Numbered from the stretch's first letter, positions 17,070 through 26,661 are shown. The stretch is DNA of 64,000 nt from an uncultured Alloprevotella sp. (GCA_944322095.1 CALUNU010000001.1:301712-365711), one strand, 5' to 3'. Made by a program: numbers and translations. Notes: generated from the sequence alone by a model not told the origin.

Positions 17070-18008
17070 ATGGAAACCATACGTTGCTTGATTTTAGGCT
17101 CCGGCCCCGCCGGCTACACCGCAGCCATCTATGCCGGACGTGCCGGGCTGTCGCCCGTTGTTTACGAAGGCTTGCAGCCGGGCGGCCAGCTCACGACGAC
17201 CACAGAGATTGAAAACTTTCCGGGCTATCCCGAAGGCATCGACGGTAACCAGATGATGGACGAACTGCGCCAGCAGGCCGAGCGCTTCGGTGCGGAAATA
17301 CGTTCGGCCATAGCTGTAAAGGCCGATTTGAGCCAGGCACCCTATGTCATAACGTTCGACGACGGTGCGAGCGTGCAGTGTCATACGCTCATCATTGCCA
17401 CGGGGGCCACGGCCAAGTATCTGGGCCTGGCCGACGAGGAGAAATATCGCGGCCAGGGCGTGAGCGCCTGCGCCACGTGCGACGGTTTCTTCTACAGAAA
17501 AAAGGTGGTGGCCGTCGTCGGTGGTGGCGATACGGCCTGCGAGGAAGCCACCTATCTGGCCGGGCTGGCAACCAAGGTTTACCTTATCGTCAGAAAGCCC
17601 TATCTCCGGGCGTCCAAAGCCATGCAGGAGCGCGTATTCAGCAATCCGAAGATTGAGGTGCTTTTCGAAACGAACACCGTCGGCCTTTTCGGTGCAGATG
17701 GTGTTGAGGGGGCTCACCTGGTCTACAAGAAGGGTACGCCTGAAGAGAAGCTGCACGACATAGCCATCGACGGCTTTTTCCTGGCCATTGGCCACAAGCC
17801 CAACAGCGACATGTTCAAGCCTTGGGTCAAGACGGACGAAACGGGTTACATCCTGACCGAGGGGCAGACGCCGCGCACGGGCGTGCCCGGTGTGTTTGCC
17901 GCAGGCGACGTGGCCGACCCGCTCTATCGCCAGGCCATCACGGCTGCCGGCAGCGGATGCAAGGCAGCTATCGAGGCCGAGCGCTATCTGTCTGAAAATG
18001 GTCTTTGA
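17070..18008 (+). CDS. trxB: Thioredoxin-disulfide reductase
   Basis: Low-molecular-weight NADPH-thioredoxin reductase of 312 residues. The FAD-binding GSGPAGYTAA motif is at about 11-20, the redox-active CATC at 134-137, an NADPH-binding VVGGGDTACEEA lies just after, and the C-terminal GVFAAGDV motif binds FAD. It keeps thioredoxin reduced in the cytoplasm. The downstream NlpC/P60 gene starts six bases after its stop. Confidence 0.95.
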   Translation: METIRCLILGSGPAGYTAAIYAGRAGLSPVVYEGLQPGGQLTTTTEIENFPGYPEGIDGNQMMDELRQQAERFGAEIRSAIAVKADLSQAPYVITFDDGASVQCHTLIIATGATAKYLGLADEEKYRGQGVSACATCDGFFYRKKVVAVVGGGDTACEEATYLAGLATKVYLIVRKPYLRASKAMQERVFSNPKIEVLFETNTVGLFGADGVEGAHLVYKKGTPEEKLHDIAIDGFFLAIGHKPNSDMFKPWVKTDETGYILTEGQTPRTGVPGVFAAGDVADPLYRQAITAAGSGCKAAIEAERYLSENGL

Positions 18009-18013
18009 GCATC

Positions 18014-18610
18014 ATGCGTAGAGCTGCTTTCTTATTTCGCGTTATCGGCGGCAAATTCCCTTATGCTGGGAGTTTGCCGCTTTTTGTTCCCGGCATATGG
18101 CGCCATGTGCTCCGCGTGGCCGTTGTGGTGGCTTTGCTCAGTTCTTGCTCGGCAAAAACGCATCTCACCGAGCGCGACTACCACGCGCTGGCGCGGGCAG
18201 GCATCACGCTGGGCGTCGACATCGATTATGCCGACAATCATCAACTTTTTCTCGAAGCTTCAAAATGGATGGGAACGCCTTATCGCTACGGCGGCAACTC
18301 GAAGCGGGGCGTCGACTGCTCGGGGCTGACGCGGCAGATTTATAAAAAGGTGTATCGCAAGCGTCTTTCGCGCAGCAGCCACGAACAGTATGAAAACGAT
18401 TGCCGTCGTATCCGCCGTAAGTCGCAATTGCAGCAGGGCGATCTCGTGTTTTTCCGTACGCCGGGCTCAGGCCGCAAGTGTGGGCACGTAGGTATTTTTC
18501 TTAAAGACGGAAAGTTTATCCATGCCAGCAGCAGTCGCGGCGTTGTGGTCGACAGGCTTGGCAGTAGCTATTGGGAGAAACATTGGATGGCGGGAGGCCG
18601 GGTAAATTAG
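18014..18610 (+). CDS. NlpC/P60 family lipoprotein (cell-wall peptidase)
   Basis: A putative outer-membrane lipoprotein of 198 residues with a gamma-D-glutamyl-diaminopimelate endopeptidase domain. The lipobox LSSC puts the lipidated cysteine at about residue 45 after a rather long N-terminal region, so the true start may be a later non-ATG codon. The NlpC catalytic triad is present: Cys102 (DCSG), His158 (GHVGIF) and His170. This family cleaves peptidoglycan stem peptides in cell-wall remodelling. I chose the ATG at 18014 over a TTG at 18005 that overlaps the trxB stop. Confidence 0.85.
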   Translation: MRRAAFLFRVIGGKFPYAGSLPLFVPGIWRHVLRVAVVVALLSSCSAKTHLTERDYHALARAGITLGVDIDYADNHQLFLEASKWMGTPYRYGGNSKRGVDCSGLTRQIYKKVYRKRLSRSSHEQYENDCRRIRRKSQLQQGDLVFFRTPGSGRKCGHVGIFLKDGKFIHASSSRGVVVDRLGSSYWEKHWMAGGRVN

Positions 18611-18634
18611 CCCGCCGGCAGAGGCGCGCGGCCG

Positions 18635-19228
18635 TCATTCGTCGAGCATGCCTAAGTCGCAGAACATGTAGCGGTAGGCTTCGGCTTTCTTTTCCAGCTT
18701 CATGGGATAGGCGCGGCTGCTGCTGGGCATGCGGTAGAAGCGCATGGAGCGGCCGTCGAGGCTGAAAGGCCTGAAGCTGCCGACGGCAGGCTCTTCTACG
18801 CTGAGCGTCTGGCGCAGCGTGTCGGTGGCCTTTTGCCCCGTCACGGCCACAGCGCGGCATTGGGGCAAAGCCCGCAGCAAGGCGACGACGTCGGTGGGCT
18901 CCGTCACTTCCAGAAATTTGTCCGAAGCGTTTCCCTGCAACCGCCGCACGGCCGTAGCCGTGTCGTAGAGGGCGATGCCTTTTTCCAGGAGCAGAGCCTC
19001 GATGGGTTGCTGCTTGAAGCGCTTTTCTTCCACGTCGACAAACGCCAGTTTGTCGGCCTTGAAAATCAGCCCGAAGATGCGCCACATGTCGTTTTGCAGG
19101 TTAGGGTAGAAAAAGTTCATCGACCAGCGCTTTTGGGGCGGCGGAAAGCTGCCCAGCATCAGCAGTTGTGCATGCAGGGGCAGAAAGGGTTGCAGCGGGT
19201 GGCGTTCTTCGGCGATTGTTGTGTTCAT
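18635..19228 (-). CDS. Uracil-DNA glycosylase superfamily protein
   Basis: A 197-residue member of the uracil-DNA glycosylase superfamily, probably removing uracil or mismatched pyrimidines in base-excision repair. The segment MLGSFPPPQKRWSMNFFYPN matches the catalytic-loop/water-activating region of the family, AVAVTGQKA forms a central strand, and MPSSSRAY is the minor-groove loop near the C terminus. It is the last gene of the minus-strand operon, 24 bases after DUF4421. Confidence 0.8.
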   Translation of the reverse strand: MNTTIAEERHPLQPFLPLHAQLLMLGSFPPPQKRWSMNFFYPNLQNDMWRIFGLIFKADKLAFVDVEEKRFKQQPIEALLLEKGIALYDTATAVRRLQGNASDKFLEVTEPTDVVALLRALPQCRAVAVTGQKATDTLRQTLSVEEPAVGSFRPFSLDGRSMRFYRMPSSSRAYPMKLEKKAEAYRYMFCDLGMLDE

Positions 19229-19252
19229 ATACGGTGCTTGCGAGCGTGCCGG

Positions 19253-20434
19253 CTATTTCTTCCGGCGATATTCTTTCTTTTTGTTGAAGTTGAAGCCTAC
19301 GTACAGGTTCAGATAATTCATTCCGTTGGTAAGCGTCAGCCTTCCTTTGGTGTAATTGTACATGTGGGCGACGAGCGAGAGCCCTGCGAAGCAGCGGGTG
19401 TTGTTCCACACGATGCCTAAGCGGGATATGCAGTCGAAGTTGAGGTTTTTCAAGCTCACAAACAGTTCGTCGCCGCGCAGGCGCTTGCCTTTGGCCACCT
19501 TGAAACCGATGGCGGGCATCGCCGAAACGCCCAGGAGCCAGCCGGGAGCGAACACCCAATTGTAGGCATAGCCTCCGCAAACGCTGAAAGCGCGGTAGTC
19601 AATCTTGTTCCACTTCAACTCGTCCATGATAAGTTCGTGGCCGGGGCTGCCGATGAGCCCTTCGGGGAGCTGCGTGTAGTCGAACTCCATGTGCTGGCGG
19701 TCGTAGCGCGCCCCCAGCAGCCACGAACCGCAGCTTTTCCGTTGCACGGTGCTCTGGCTGAAGGCAGCAGGGTAGGAGAAACGGCGGTGATTGAACACAT
19801 AGTAGGCACTGGCCGAAGCCGTGTAGGTGTCCAACCCGTCGAACGTGTATCCCTTGAAGTCGTGCTTGCCGATGCCCTCGAAGCCATGCGTGTTGCCCAG
19901 CTTGAAATTGCCGCTGTTTTTCACATACAGCAAGTCGAGCCCCAGCATGGCGCTGTACAGGCTCAGGTTAAACTCCGACTGCTTTGCGGGGTTGCCCAAG
20001 TGGGCCACGTCGAACGTATAGCCCAGAAAAATCCAGCGCCATCCGAAATAAGGGCCCACCTTTAAGGAAGGAGCGGGGCGCATCGAGAGGCTTTGCCGGT
20101 GGCCCGACTCGTCGCGGGCAGAAAGATGGTACGACTGGAAAGTATTGGTGTTCTGCACCATCGCAGCAAAGTTGTAATGCTGCGGCTCAATGTAGGTCGT
20201 GTCGTAATCGTTGAAGTTTTTGAAAAAGCGGACGAAGATGTTGCCGCGCTTTTTCTTCTTCTCGGGCGTAGACGTCGCTTCGGGCAGTCCGGCCGCTTCA
20301 ATGCTGTCGCCGGCTGACCGGCACACAGACAGGGCCGGCATGTCGTGACATACCGCCATGCACGTGAGCAACACGGCTCCCCGTTTCCACATGGCTGCTG
20401 CCGAAGCAAGCATTCTATGCACGTAGCTGATCAT
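19253..20434 (-). CDS. DUF4421 family protein, outer-membrane barrel-like
   Basis: A 393-residue protein matching DUF4421, an uncharacterised Bacteroidota family. After a basic start and a hydrophobic segment (about 17-35), it carries a KKKKRG stretch, then alternating beta strands rich in aromatic residues and ending with a strand of the NLYVGFNFN type, which suggests an outer-membrane beta barrel. I chose the ATG at 20434 rather than one at 20473 because the latter overlaps the upstream gene. It ends in TAG. Function unknown. Confidence 0.7.
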   Translation of the reverse strand: MISYVHRMLASAAAMWKRGAVLLTCMAVCHDMPALSVCRSAGDSIEAAGLPEATSTPEKKKKRGNIFVRFFKNFNDYDTTYIEPQHYNFAAMVQNTNTFQSYHLSARDESGHRQSLSMRPAPSLKVGPYFGWRWIFLGYTFDVAHLGNPAKQSEFNLSLYSAMLGLDLLYVKNSGNFKLGNTHGFEGIGKHDFKGYTFDGLDTYTASASAYYVFNHRRFSYPAAFSQSTVQRKSCGSWLLGARYDRQHMEFDYTQLPEGLIGSPGHELIMDELKWNKIDYRAFSVCGGYAYNWVFAPGWLLGVSAMPAIGFKVAKGKRLRGDELFVSLKNLNFDCISRLGIVWNNTRCFAGLSLVAHMYNYTKGRLTLTNGMNYLNLYVGFNFNKKKEYRRKK

Positions 20435-20444
20435 GCGCACCGGC

Positions 20445-21434
20445 TCAGATTTTACCCAGAATGCGGTCGACAACCCAATTGACCGAAGTGGCGCTCACGC
20501 AATCGCATGTGCAGACGGCCTTGTCCTGCAAGTGCTCGACAACGAGCTTGATGAGCGGAAGCTGAACAAACGGCGGATTGTCGACGCGCACCTCCTGACG
20601 ACCGTGCTCGGTGTGGAGTACGATGGGGTCGTACGTAAAAACGGAGAAACTCAGGGAACCGCTGTCGCCGATGATTTCGATGCGGTCTTCCTTGGCCGAT
20701 TCGTGGGCCACAAAGCACCAGGAGCCGGAGCCCGGAAGCCCATCCTCGAAACGGAAGCAGGCGCTGACTGTGTCTTCTGTTGCGTAGAGGCCGCCGCGAT
20801 TGGCCTTGAAGCCTTCGGCCTCGATGATGGGGCCGAACATTTCCTGCAAAAGATCGATTTGGTGGGGAGCTAGGTCGTAGAAATAGCCGCCCCCGGCAAT
20901 GTCCGGCTGGACGCGCCAGGGCAGATTGGTGCGGTTATAGTCGAGATCGCGGGGAGGCACGGCAAAACGTATCTGCACGTTGATGACGTTGCCGACGGCT
21001 CCCTCTTTGATGAGCTCTCTCACCTTTATGAAGTAGGGCAGGTAGCGGCGGTAGTAGGCAACGAAACACGGGACGTGCGTTTTTTCAGCTATGCGGTTGA
21101 TGCGGCAGCAGTCCTCGTAGTTGGAGGCCATTGGCTTTTCGACGTAAACAGCTTTGCCCGACTTCATCGCCATGATGGCGTACGTGGCGTGCGTTGAGGG
21201 GGGAGTGGCTATGTAGACGGCGTTGACGTCGGGATCGTCCACAAGGGCTTGTGCGTCTGTGTACCATTTGGGTATGTGGTGCCGCTCGGCATACGAACGT
21301 GCCTTTTCGCGGTTGCGGCTCATGACGGCCGTTACCTGCGATCCCGGGATGAGAGAGAAGGCCGGGCCGCTTTTTTTCTCGGTCACTTCGCCGCATCCGA
21401 TAAATCCCCATTTTATAACTTTATCGTTGGTCAT
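20445..21434 (-). CDS. Gfo/Idh/MocA family oxidoreductase
   Basis: NAD(P)-dependent oxidoreductase of 329 residues. The N-terminal Rossmann motif GFIGCGEV is at about 10-17, and the family-defining EKPMA is at 99-103; the C-terminal half holds the substrate-binding barrel. Enzymes of this family oxidise or reduce sugars, inositols and amino sugars. The operon neighbours (AmpG-like permease and SpoIID fusion) suggest an amino sugar or anhydro sugar from cell-wall turnover, but this is inference. Confidence 0.87.
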   Translation of the reverse strand: MTNDKVIKWGFIGCGEVTEKKSGPAFSLIPGSQVTAVMSRNREKARSYAERHHIPKWYTDAQALVDDPDVNAVYIATPPSTHATYAIMAMKSGKAVYVEKPMASNYEDCCRINRIAEKTHVPCFVAYYRRYLPYFIKVRELIKEGAVGNVINVQIRFAVPPRDLDYNRTNLPWRVQPDIAGGGYFYDLAPHQIDLLQEMFGPIIEAEGFKANRGGLYATEDTVSACFRFEDGLPGSGSWCFVAHESAKEDRIEIIGDSGSLSFSVFTYDPIVLHTEHGRQEVRVDNPPFVQLPLIKLVVEHLQDKAVCTCDCVSATSVNWVVDRILGKI

Positions 21435-21452
21435 AGCATATACGTTTTATGG

Positions 21453-22769
21453 CTACACATTCTCCTTTTTGCCGAAACCCGGCTCAACCCGTATGAGAGA
21501 AGCCACAAGGAAGGTGACGGGGGTGAGACACATGACGATGATGAAAAAGTTGAGGTAGCCCGTAGCTTCCTGCAACCAGCCCGCAGCCATTCCCGGCAGC
21601 ATCATGCCCAGGGCCATCAGCCCCGTGCAGAAAGCGTAGTGGGCTGTTTTTGATGCACCGCGCGAAAAATAAATCATGTAGAGCATGTAGGCGGTGAAGC
21701 CGAAGCCGTAGCCAAACTGCTCGATGAAGACTGCCACGTTTATAACCGCCAGACCGGTGGGCTGATAGTAGGCAAGAAAGATGTAGACGGCGTTGGGCAG
21801 CGATATGGCCAGCACCATGGGGAGCAGCCACTTGCGAAAGCCGTCGGCAGCCACGGCCACTCCGCCGAAGATGCCGCCCAGCGTGAGCCCGATGACGCCC
21901 ACCGTTCCCTGCACGATGCCCACCTCGGCTGTTGTGAGCCCCAGCCCTCCGGCGTCGGCCTTATCAAGAAAAAACAGCGGGCAGATTTTCGTGAGCAAGG
22001 CTTCGGGAAAGCGGTAAAGCAAGAGGAAAGCCAGCGCCACAAGTATCTGGGGCTTTTTGAAGAAAGAGGTAAAGGTGGTCAGCAGGCCGCCGAAGAGCAT
22101 CTGCGGGCGGAGATTTTGCCTTTTTTCGTCTTCGGGCCGTGGCAGGATGAGCGTATGATAGGCCGCTATGGCGAGCAGAAGCAGCGCGGTGAGCCCCATC
22201 GTGATGGCCCAAGCCTTGAAAGGTATGCGCGTGTAGACCTCCATCACACCGGCAAACATCGTGAGCAATCCTTGCCCCGCAATGGTGGCAATGCGATAGA
22301 ACGTGCTGCGTATGCCGACGTTGAGCGCCTGGTCGTGCTCGTCGAGGGCAAGCATATAAAAGCCGTCGGCAGCAATGTCGTGGGTGGCGCTGCTGAAAGC
22401 CATCAGCCAAAAGAAAGCTAGGCTCCATTGTATGCCGTGCGGGGCACGCAACGAAAAGGCCACGCCGGCCAAAGATGCGCCTATAAGGATTTGCATGGCC
22501 AGAATCCACCAGCGCTTGGTGCGCAACATGTCGACGATGGGGCTCCACAGGGGCTTGATGACCCAAGGCAGGTAGAGCCACGACGTGAAAAGAGCAATCT
22601 CGGCATTGCCCAGCCCCAGGCGCTTATACATGACGACGGCAATCGACATTACCACCACGTAGGGGAGGCCTTCGGCAAAATAGAGCGACGGGATCCATGC
22701 CCAGGGATGTACAGGCCGCCTGCCCCGATGCCGTGGTGAGGCTGTCGGGCTCGTTTCTTGTTTTATCAT
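21453..22769 (-). CDS. AmpG-like MFS permease
   Basis: A 438-residue major-facilitator permease with about 12 hydrophobic helices. The start WIPSLYFAEGLPYVVV and the following WLYLPWVIKPLWSP segment are characteristic of the AmpG group, which imports anhydromuropeptides for peptidoglycan recycling. The stop of the SpoIID fusion gene lies one base upstream of its start, so they share an mRNA. The adjacent SpoIID domain supports a link to wall recycling, but the substrate has not been shown. It ends in TAG. Confidence 0.83.
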   Translation of the reverse strand: MIKQETSPTASPRHRGRRPVHPWAWIPSLYFAEGLPYVVVMSIAVVMYKRLGLGNAEIALFTSWLYLPWVIKPLWSPIVDMLRTKRWWILAMQILIGASLAGVAFSLRAPHGIQWSLAFFWLMAFSSATHDIAADGFYMLALDEHDQALNVGIRSTFYRIATIAGQGLLTMFAGVMEVYTRIPFKAWAITMGLTALLLLAIAAYHTLILPRPEDEKRQNLRPQMLFGGLLTTFTSFFKKPQILVALAFLLLYRFPEALLTKICPLFFLDKADAGGLGLTTAEVGIVQGTVGVIGLTLGGIFGGVAVAADGFRKWLLPMVLAISLPNAVYIFLAYYQPTGLAVINVAVFIEQFGYGFGFTAYMLYMIYFSRGASKTAHYAFCTGLMALGMMLPGMAAGWLQEATGYLNFFIIVMCLTPVTFLVASLIRVEPGFGKKENV

Positions 22770-22770
22770 T

Positions 22771-25700
22771 TCAATAGAGTTTCGTAATATCAGTTTCTGC
22801 GTAGTAGTGGTGCAGGATTTCGTCGCAGGTATAGCCCTTTGCGCTCATGACGGCAGCGCCCACCTGGCACATCCCCACACCATGGCCCCAGCCGGCGCCA
22901 TAGAGCGTAAAGCCGTCGGGGATGGCCCCGGGCTTGCCGTGCTTTTCCACGACAAAAGCCGAGCTGTATAGATGGCTGGCCGACAGGCAGCGGCGTATTT
23001 CCAGTTCCTTGCCGATGGTGAGCGTTTTTTTCGTTCCCACAATTTTCAGTTTTTTCAGGCGGCCGCTTGCTCCACGGCTCACGGGAATCAAGTCGGTTAT
23101 TTCGCCAAAATCCTCACCCCGCTTTTGATGGATGAGGGCTGCCAGCTCGGCTTGCGTATAGTCGACCTTCCACCGGTAGAAGTCGGGCGTTTCGCGGTCG
23201 TAATCGTTCAAGACGCTGTCGAGCAGGTGCTTGTCGGTTGTGTGGCAAAAGGCGTCGGGCGTTTCTTTGATCCACCGTTCGGCCGTAGCCTCGTCCATGG
23301 CGGCGGGTAGGGGATGGTTGGCGCATTCGTCGGCGGCGGTGTCGCGGACGGGGGCGAGATAAGCCTCGTCGCGCTCCTCCCAGCAGGTGGCATAGCGCTC
23401 CGTCACGCCGCCGCAGCATTTGGAGAAACGGGCGTCGCACAGCTCGCCGTGCCAAGTGAGCACCTTGCCGCGTGTGGCTTCGACAGCCCGGCTGACGGCC
23501 GGCGACGTTTCGCGCGTAATGCCTTGATAGCGCTGGCAATGGTCGTCGGCGCAAACGTCGAAGAGCGTATGGTCCTCGCGGTCGTACCAGCGGATTTGTT
23601 CGGTCTCCGAGCGTGAGAAGGAAAAGAAGCTGCGCCCATGGTGCAGGCTGTCGTGGCGGTGCTTCATCTGGTGGAAGAGCCAGCTGCGCGACACGACGGC
23701 ATGTGCTTTGAGCAGTTCGAGCGGCGCCGCGGCGTTCATTTCGCTGCTGATGACGCTGGCCAGATAGCTCTCGGCCGGTATGTGGTTGATGACCACGAGC
23801 TTTTCTTCGTCCACGATGATGTGCAGCGTTCCGCGGAAGGTCTGCTCTTCGCTTCTCTCCCAGTGGAAGCGTTGCCCGATGACAACGTCTTTGAGCGTGA
23901 ACGAGGCGTCGGGCGTGGTGGGGCGGAACGTCAGTTCGCTGTACAGGTTGCCCCTCCAAAGTATGCCCCCGTCGCTGCATGTGGCTTCTTGAAGTCCGAT
24001 GGCTGTTTCGCCCTTGGCCGTGTAGGGAGCGTTCAGGCAGAAACGGATGTGCCCGGCCCGGACGAGGCCCACCGCCACCTCGGGCTCTTCGCCGTCGAAG
24101 CGGGGAGCGCCTTCCTGCTCGTCTGCCGGTGAACTCGTTGCAAGGCCGTGCAGCTTATCGGTTATTCGTGCCATCTCCTCTTCCGGCAGCGTCACTTCGC
24201 GCAGGATGGCGGCAGCCTGCTCTGCGTCGAGCCGCTCAAAATCTTCTTTGCGTGGAGTGATGATGAGGCCGGCCATATCCAGCGCACCGGGGCTGACGAG
24301 AAGGCGCTTGTTGTCTTCGGCAAAATAGCAGTCGGGGCGGTGTTTCCTTCTGGGGAAGAGCACGATGACGACGCTGTCGTCTTCGCCGGGAGCTCCCTTT
24401 TGCCGCCAGGCCAGCAGATTAAAGTCGGGTTCGCTCTGCTCCTTCTCGCGGGGCAAGTTTGATATCAGCTGGTAAAACAAGTGTGAGTCGACTCCCTCCT
24501 GTTCGCCCAGCAGCACGAAAGCCGGGCAAGCATATCCGTGCAGGCGGTAGAGGCCGGCGCTCTTTGTGCGGTAGCCATGCTCTTCGAGGTCGGCTTCCTC
24601 TGTTGGCGATATGGGATAGATTTTTTCCAGCCGGTTTTCATACATCTTCCAGTCGCGTTCGAGCGGGACGACGCCACGGCGTCCGGCCTGAAAGTGGGCA
24701 TGGTCGGGCGCCGAGGCCCCGCTGCGTCCGCCGTTGTAGAAAACGAGGAACCGGGGCAAGGCCCATGCCAGGCGGCAGAAGTCGGGCAGGCGCCCGGCAA
24801 AGGTCTGCGGCACGTGGCGCCGTGTCGGTATGGTCAGGTGGAGCGGCAGGATGGGGTAGGGGTTGAGCAATATTTCATATTTGCCCTCGACGGGGAGCGA
24901 GCGCTGCTCCTTCGGCCTGTTGTGCGAGCAAAGGAAGCAGGGGCGCTGGTGCAGGCTCTGCTTGTCCACGCGGGCTGCCGTGGAGCGGATGCGGCGCGGG
25001 TTGAGCTGCACGTCCAGCCGGAAGTCGTCGGTTTCGAGATGGCGCACACAAATGTCGTTCTCCACCTCGTCAAACCGCCGGGCCGCTTCGGGCCATTCTG
25101 CCAGCTGCCTCTCGACGAAGCCCATCACCTCGGGCTCGGCGGCCGCGTGCTGCCACGTGCGGTTCATGCGGCGTCGGGCTTCTATCTCGATGGCCCTCAG
25201 GCTGTCTTTGTAAGCGTTGTTACGGTTTTGCGTATCGACGGAGAGGGCGGCGTCCGAGTTGCCCTCCCAGCGGCGGCACAGATAGAGCTCGTCGTAGATG
25301 CGGCCCACGCGGTAGCGGCGCGAAACGGCAAGCCCCACGGCATAGTCCTCGCCATACGACGTGTTGGGGAAGCCGATTTGCCGCAGCACGCCCGTCAGGA
25401 ACGCTCTGGGCGCTCCCAGGCCGTTCACGCGCAGGGCGTTGTTGCGTCCGTTTTCGGGTGTCCATTCGCGGTGGTCAATCAGGCCCGGCGGCAGCGTGTT
25501 CAGGTGGAAATCGACCATGCGGTAGGCCCCCACCACCATGGCGCAGCGCTCGCGGCGGAAGCAGTCGGCGATGCGCGCCAGCGTGTGCTCACTGCTGTAC
25601 AGGTCGTCCGAGTCGAGCTGCACGGCATAGCGGCCGCAGCGGGCGTCGCGTATGGCCATGTCCCAGCAGCCGCCGATGCCCAGGTCGGTTCTTTCGGGGC

Positions 25701-26661
25701 GCAGCACGATAACGCGCGGATCGGCCTCATAGCGGGCGAGCACGGCCGCCGTGCCGTCGGTCGAATGGTTGTCCACGACGATGACGTTGTAGGCAAAGGG
25801 GGGCGTTTGCCTCAAAGCGCTCTCCACGGCGTCGCCGATGGTGCGTTCCCGGTTGCGCACGGGTATGACGACGCTCGCCTCGACGGGGTATGAGCCGTCT
25901 TCGTGCGGCAGCTCGTCCGTTTCGTCGGGTGCCAGCCACGCCCCGATGGCTTTCAGGTGAGCGGTGCAGGCCTGCTCCATCTCCACCTGCACCTCGCGGC
26001 GGGACGGGTCGACATAGTCGAACTGCCTGACGCCGCTTTTGCGCAGGTCGACGGGGCGCTCGGTATAGAGCAGTTCGCACAGGTGGAAAATGCCCCCCTT
26101 GCGGCCCGCATACAGGCGCAGGGCATAGGGCGCCGCAAAGCGATAGGTGGCCTGTGGCGTTTCGTCGAGAAAGCTGCGCAAGGCCTGCGTGCGCACCAGC
26201 CAGAGCCCGCCAAAGTCGAAGTCGTCGCGCAGGCTGCCCTCGCTGCAATCGATGGCGGGATGCGCCGCGCGCCGCAGCTCCCCGGCGGCGTCGGGCAGCT
26301 CGTCGTAGCGGTCGGCATACACTATGTCGGCCCCCGTGGCGCGTGCCGCCTCCGTCAGGCGCTCAAAGCAGCGGTAGCCCGGGCAGAAAGCCACCGGGCG
26401 CAAAAACAGCGCAACATATTCCGTTTGTGCCGCCCCGGCCACTGCACGCAGCGCCGCCATGCTCGTCGGCTCGCCCGCGGGCAGCGCCGTGCATCCCTCG
26501 GGCAGAGGCTCGCGGTGCCCGCCATCGGCCGTCAGCACGTAAACGCCCGCCACGCCGGCCGGCAGCCCCACCCGCCGGCGGCTTTCGGCCACCCCGGCGC
26601 AAGCCGCCGGCGTCATGAAAAAATCAGCTCTTTCGCTTTGCGTCATTTTGAGATTTTCCAT
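22771..26661 (-). CDS. GT2 - DUF4922 - SpoIID/LytB trifunctional fusion
   Basis: A 1296-residue protein in three parts. Residues about 1-250 look like a degenerate glycosyltransferase-like segment, followed by a family 2 glycosyltransferase (about 260-530) with VVIPVRNRE, a VDNHSTDGT strand and a DSDD metal-binding motif at about 349. DUF4922 occupies about 565-845, with PCFLCSHNRP and a HIT-like APDHAHFQ at about 651. The end (about 880-1290) is a SpoIID/LytB domain, with IPAESYLASVISSEM and GWGHGVGMCQ. There is no signal peptide although SpoIID domains usually act on peptidoglycan outside the cytoplasm. I chose the ATG at 26661; the upstream 44 codons of the open frame are basic and overlap a terminator. 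Confidence 0.85.
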   Translation of the reverse strand: MENLKMTQSERADFFMTPAACAGVAESRRRVGLPAGVAGVYVLTADGGHREPLPEGCTALPAGEPTSMAALRAVAGAAQTEYVALFLRPVAFCPGYRCFERLTEAARATGADIVYADRYDELPDAAGELRRAAHPAIDCSEGSLRDDFDFGGLWLVRTQALRSFLDETPQATYRFAAPYALRLYAGRKGGIFHLCELLYTERPVDLRKSGVRQFDYVDPSRREVQVEMEQACTAHLKAIGAWLAPDETDELPHEDGSYPVEASVVIPVRNRERTIGDAVESALRQTPPFAYNVIVVDNHSTDGTAAVLARYEADPRVIVLRPERTDLGIGGCWDMAIRDARCGRYAVQLDSDDLYSSEHTLARIADCFRRERCAMVVGAYRMVDFHLNTLPPGLIDHREWTPENGRNNALRVNGLGAPRAFLTGVLRQIGFPNTSYGEDYAVGLAVSRRYRVGRIYDELYLCRRWEGNSDAALSVDTQNRNNAYKDSLRAIEIEARRRMNRTWQHAAAEPEVMGFVERQLAEWPEAARRFDEVENDICVRHLETDDFRLDVQLNPRRIRSTAARVDKQSLHQRPCFLCSHNRPKEQRSLPVEGKYEILLNPYPILPLHLTIPTRRHVPQTFAGRLPDFCRLAWALPRFLVFYNGGRSGASAPDHAHFQAGRRGVVPLERDWKMYENRLEKIYPISPTEEADLEEHGYRTKSAGLYRLHGYACPAFVLLGEQEGVDSHLFYQLISNLPREKEQSEPDFNLLAWRQKGAPGEDDSVVIVLFPRRKHRPDCYFAEDNKRLLVSPGALDMAGLIITPRKEDFERLDAEQAAAILREVTLPEEEMARITDKLHGLATSSPADEQEGAPRFDGEEPEVAVGLVRAGHIRFCLNAPYTAKGETAIGLQEATCSDGGILWRGNLYSELTFRPTTPDASFTLKDVVIGQRFHWERSEEQTFRGTLHIIVDEEKLVVINHIPAESYLASVISSEMNAAAPLELLKAHAVVSRSWLFHQMKHRHDSLHHGRSFFSFSRSETEQIRWYDREDHTLFDVCADDHCQRYQGITRETSPAVSRAVEATRGKVLTWHGELCDARFSKCCGGVTERYATCWEERDEAYLAPVRDTAADECANHPLPAAMDEATAERWIKETPDAFCHTTDKHLLDSVLNDYDRETPDFYRWKVDYTQAELAALIHQKRGEDFGEITDLIPVSRGASGRLKKLKIVGTKKTLTIGKELEIRRCLSASHLYSSAFVVEKHGKPGAIPDGFTLYGAGWGHGVGMCQVGAAVMSAKGYTCDEILHHYYAETDITKLY

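Noticed and set aside
24700..26661. Reading the GT2 and DUF4922 parts as separate genes from the SpoIID part
   Set aside because: No stop codon or likely internal start with a signal peptide occurs between the domains, so a single polypeptide is the simplest reading.
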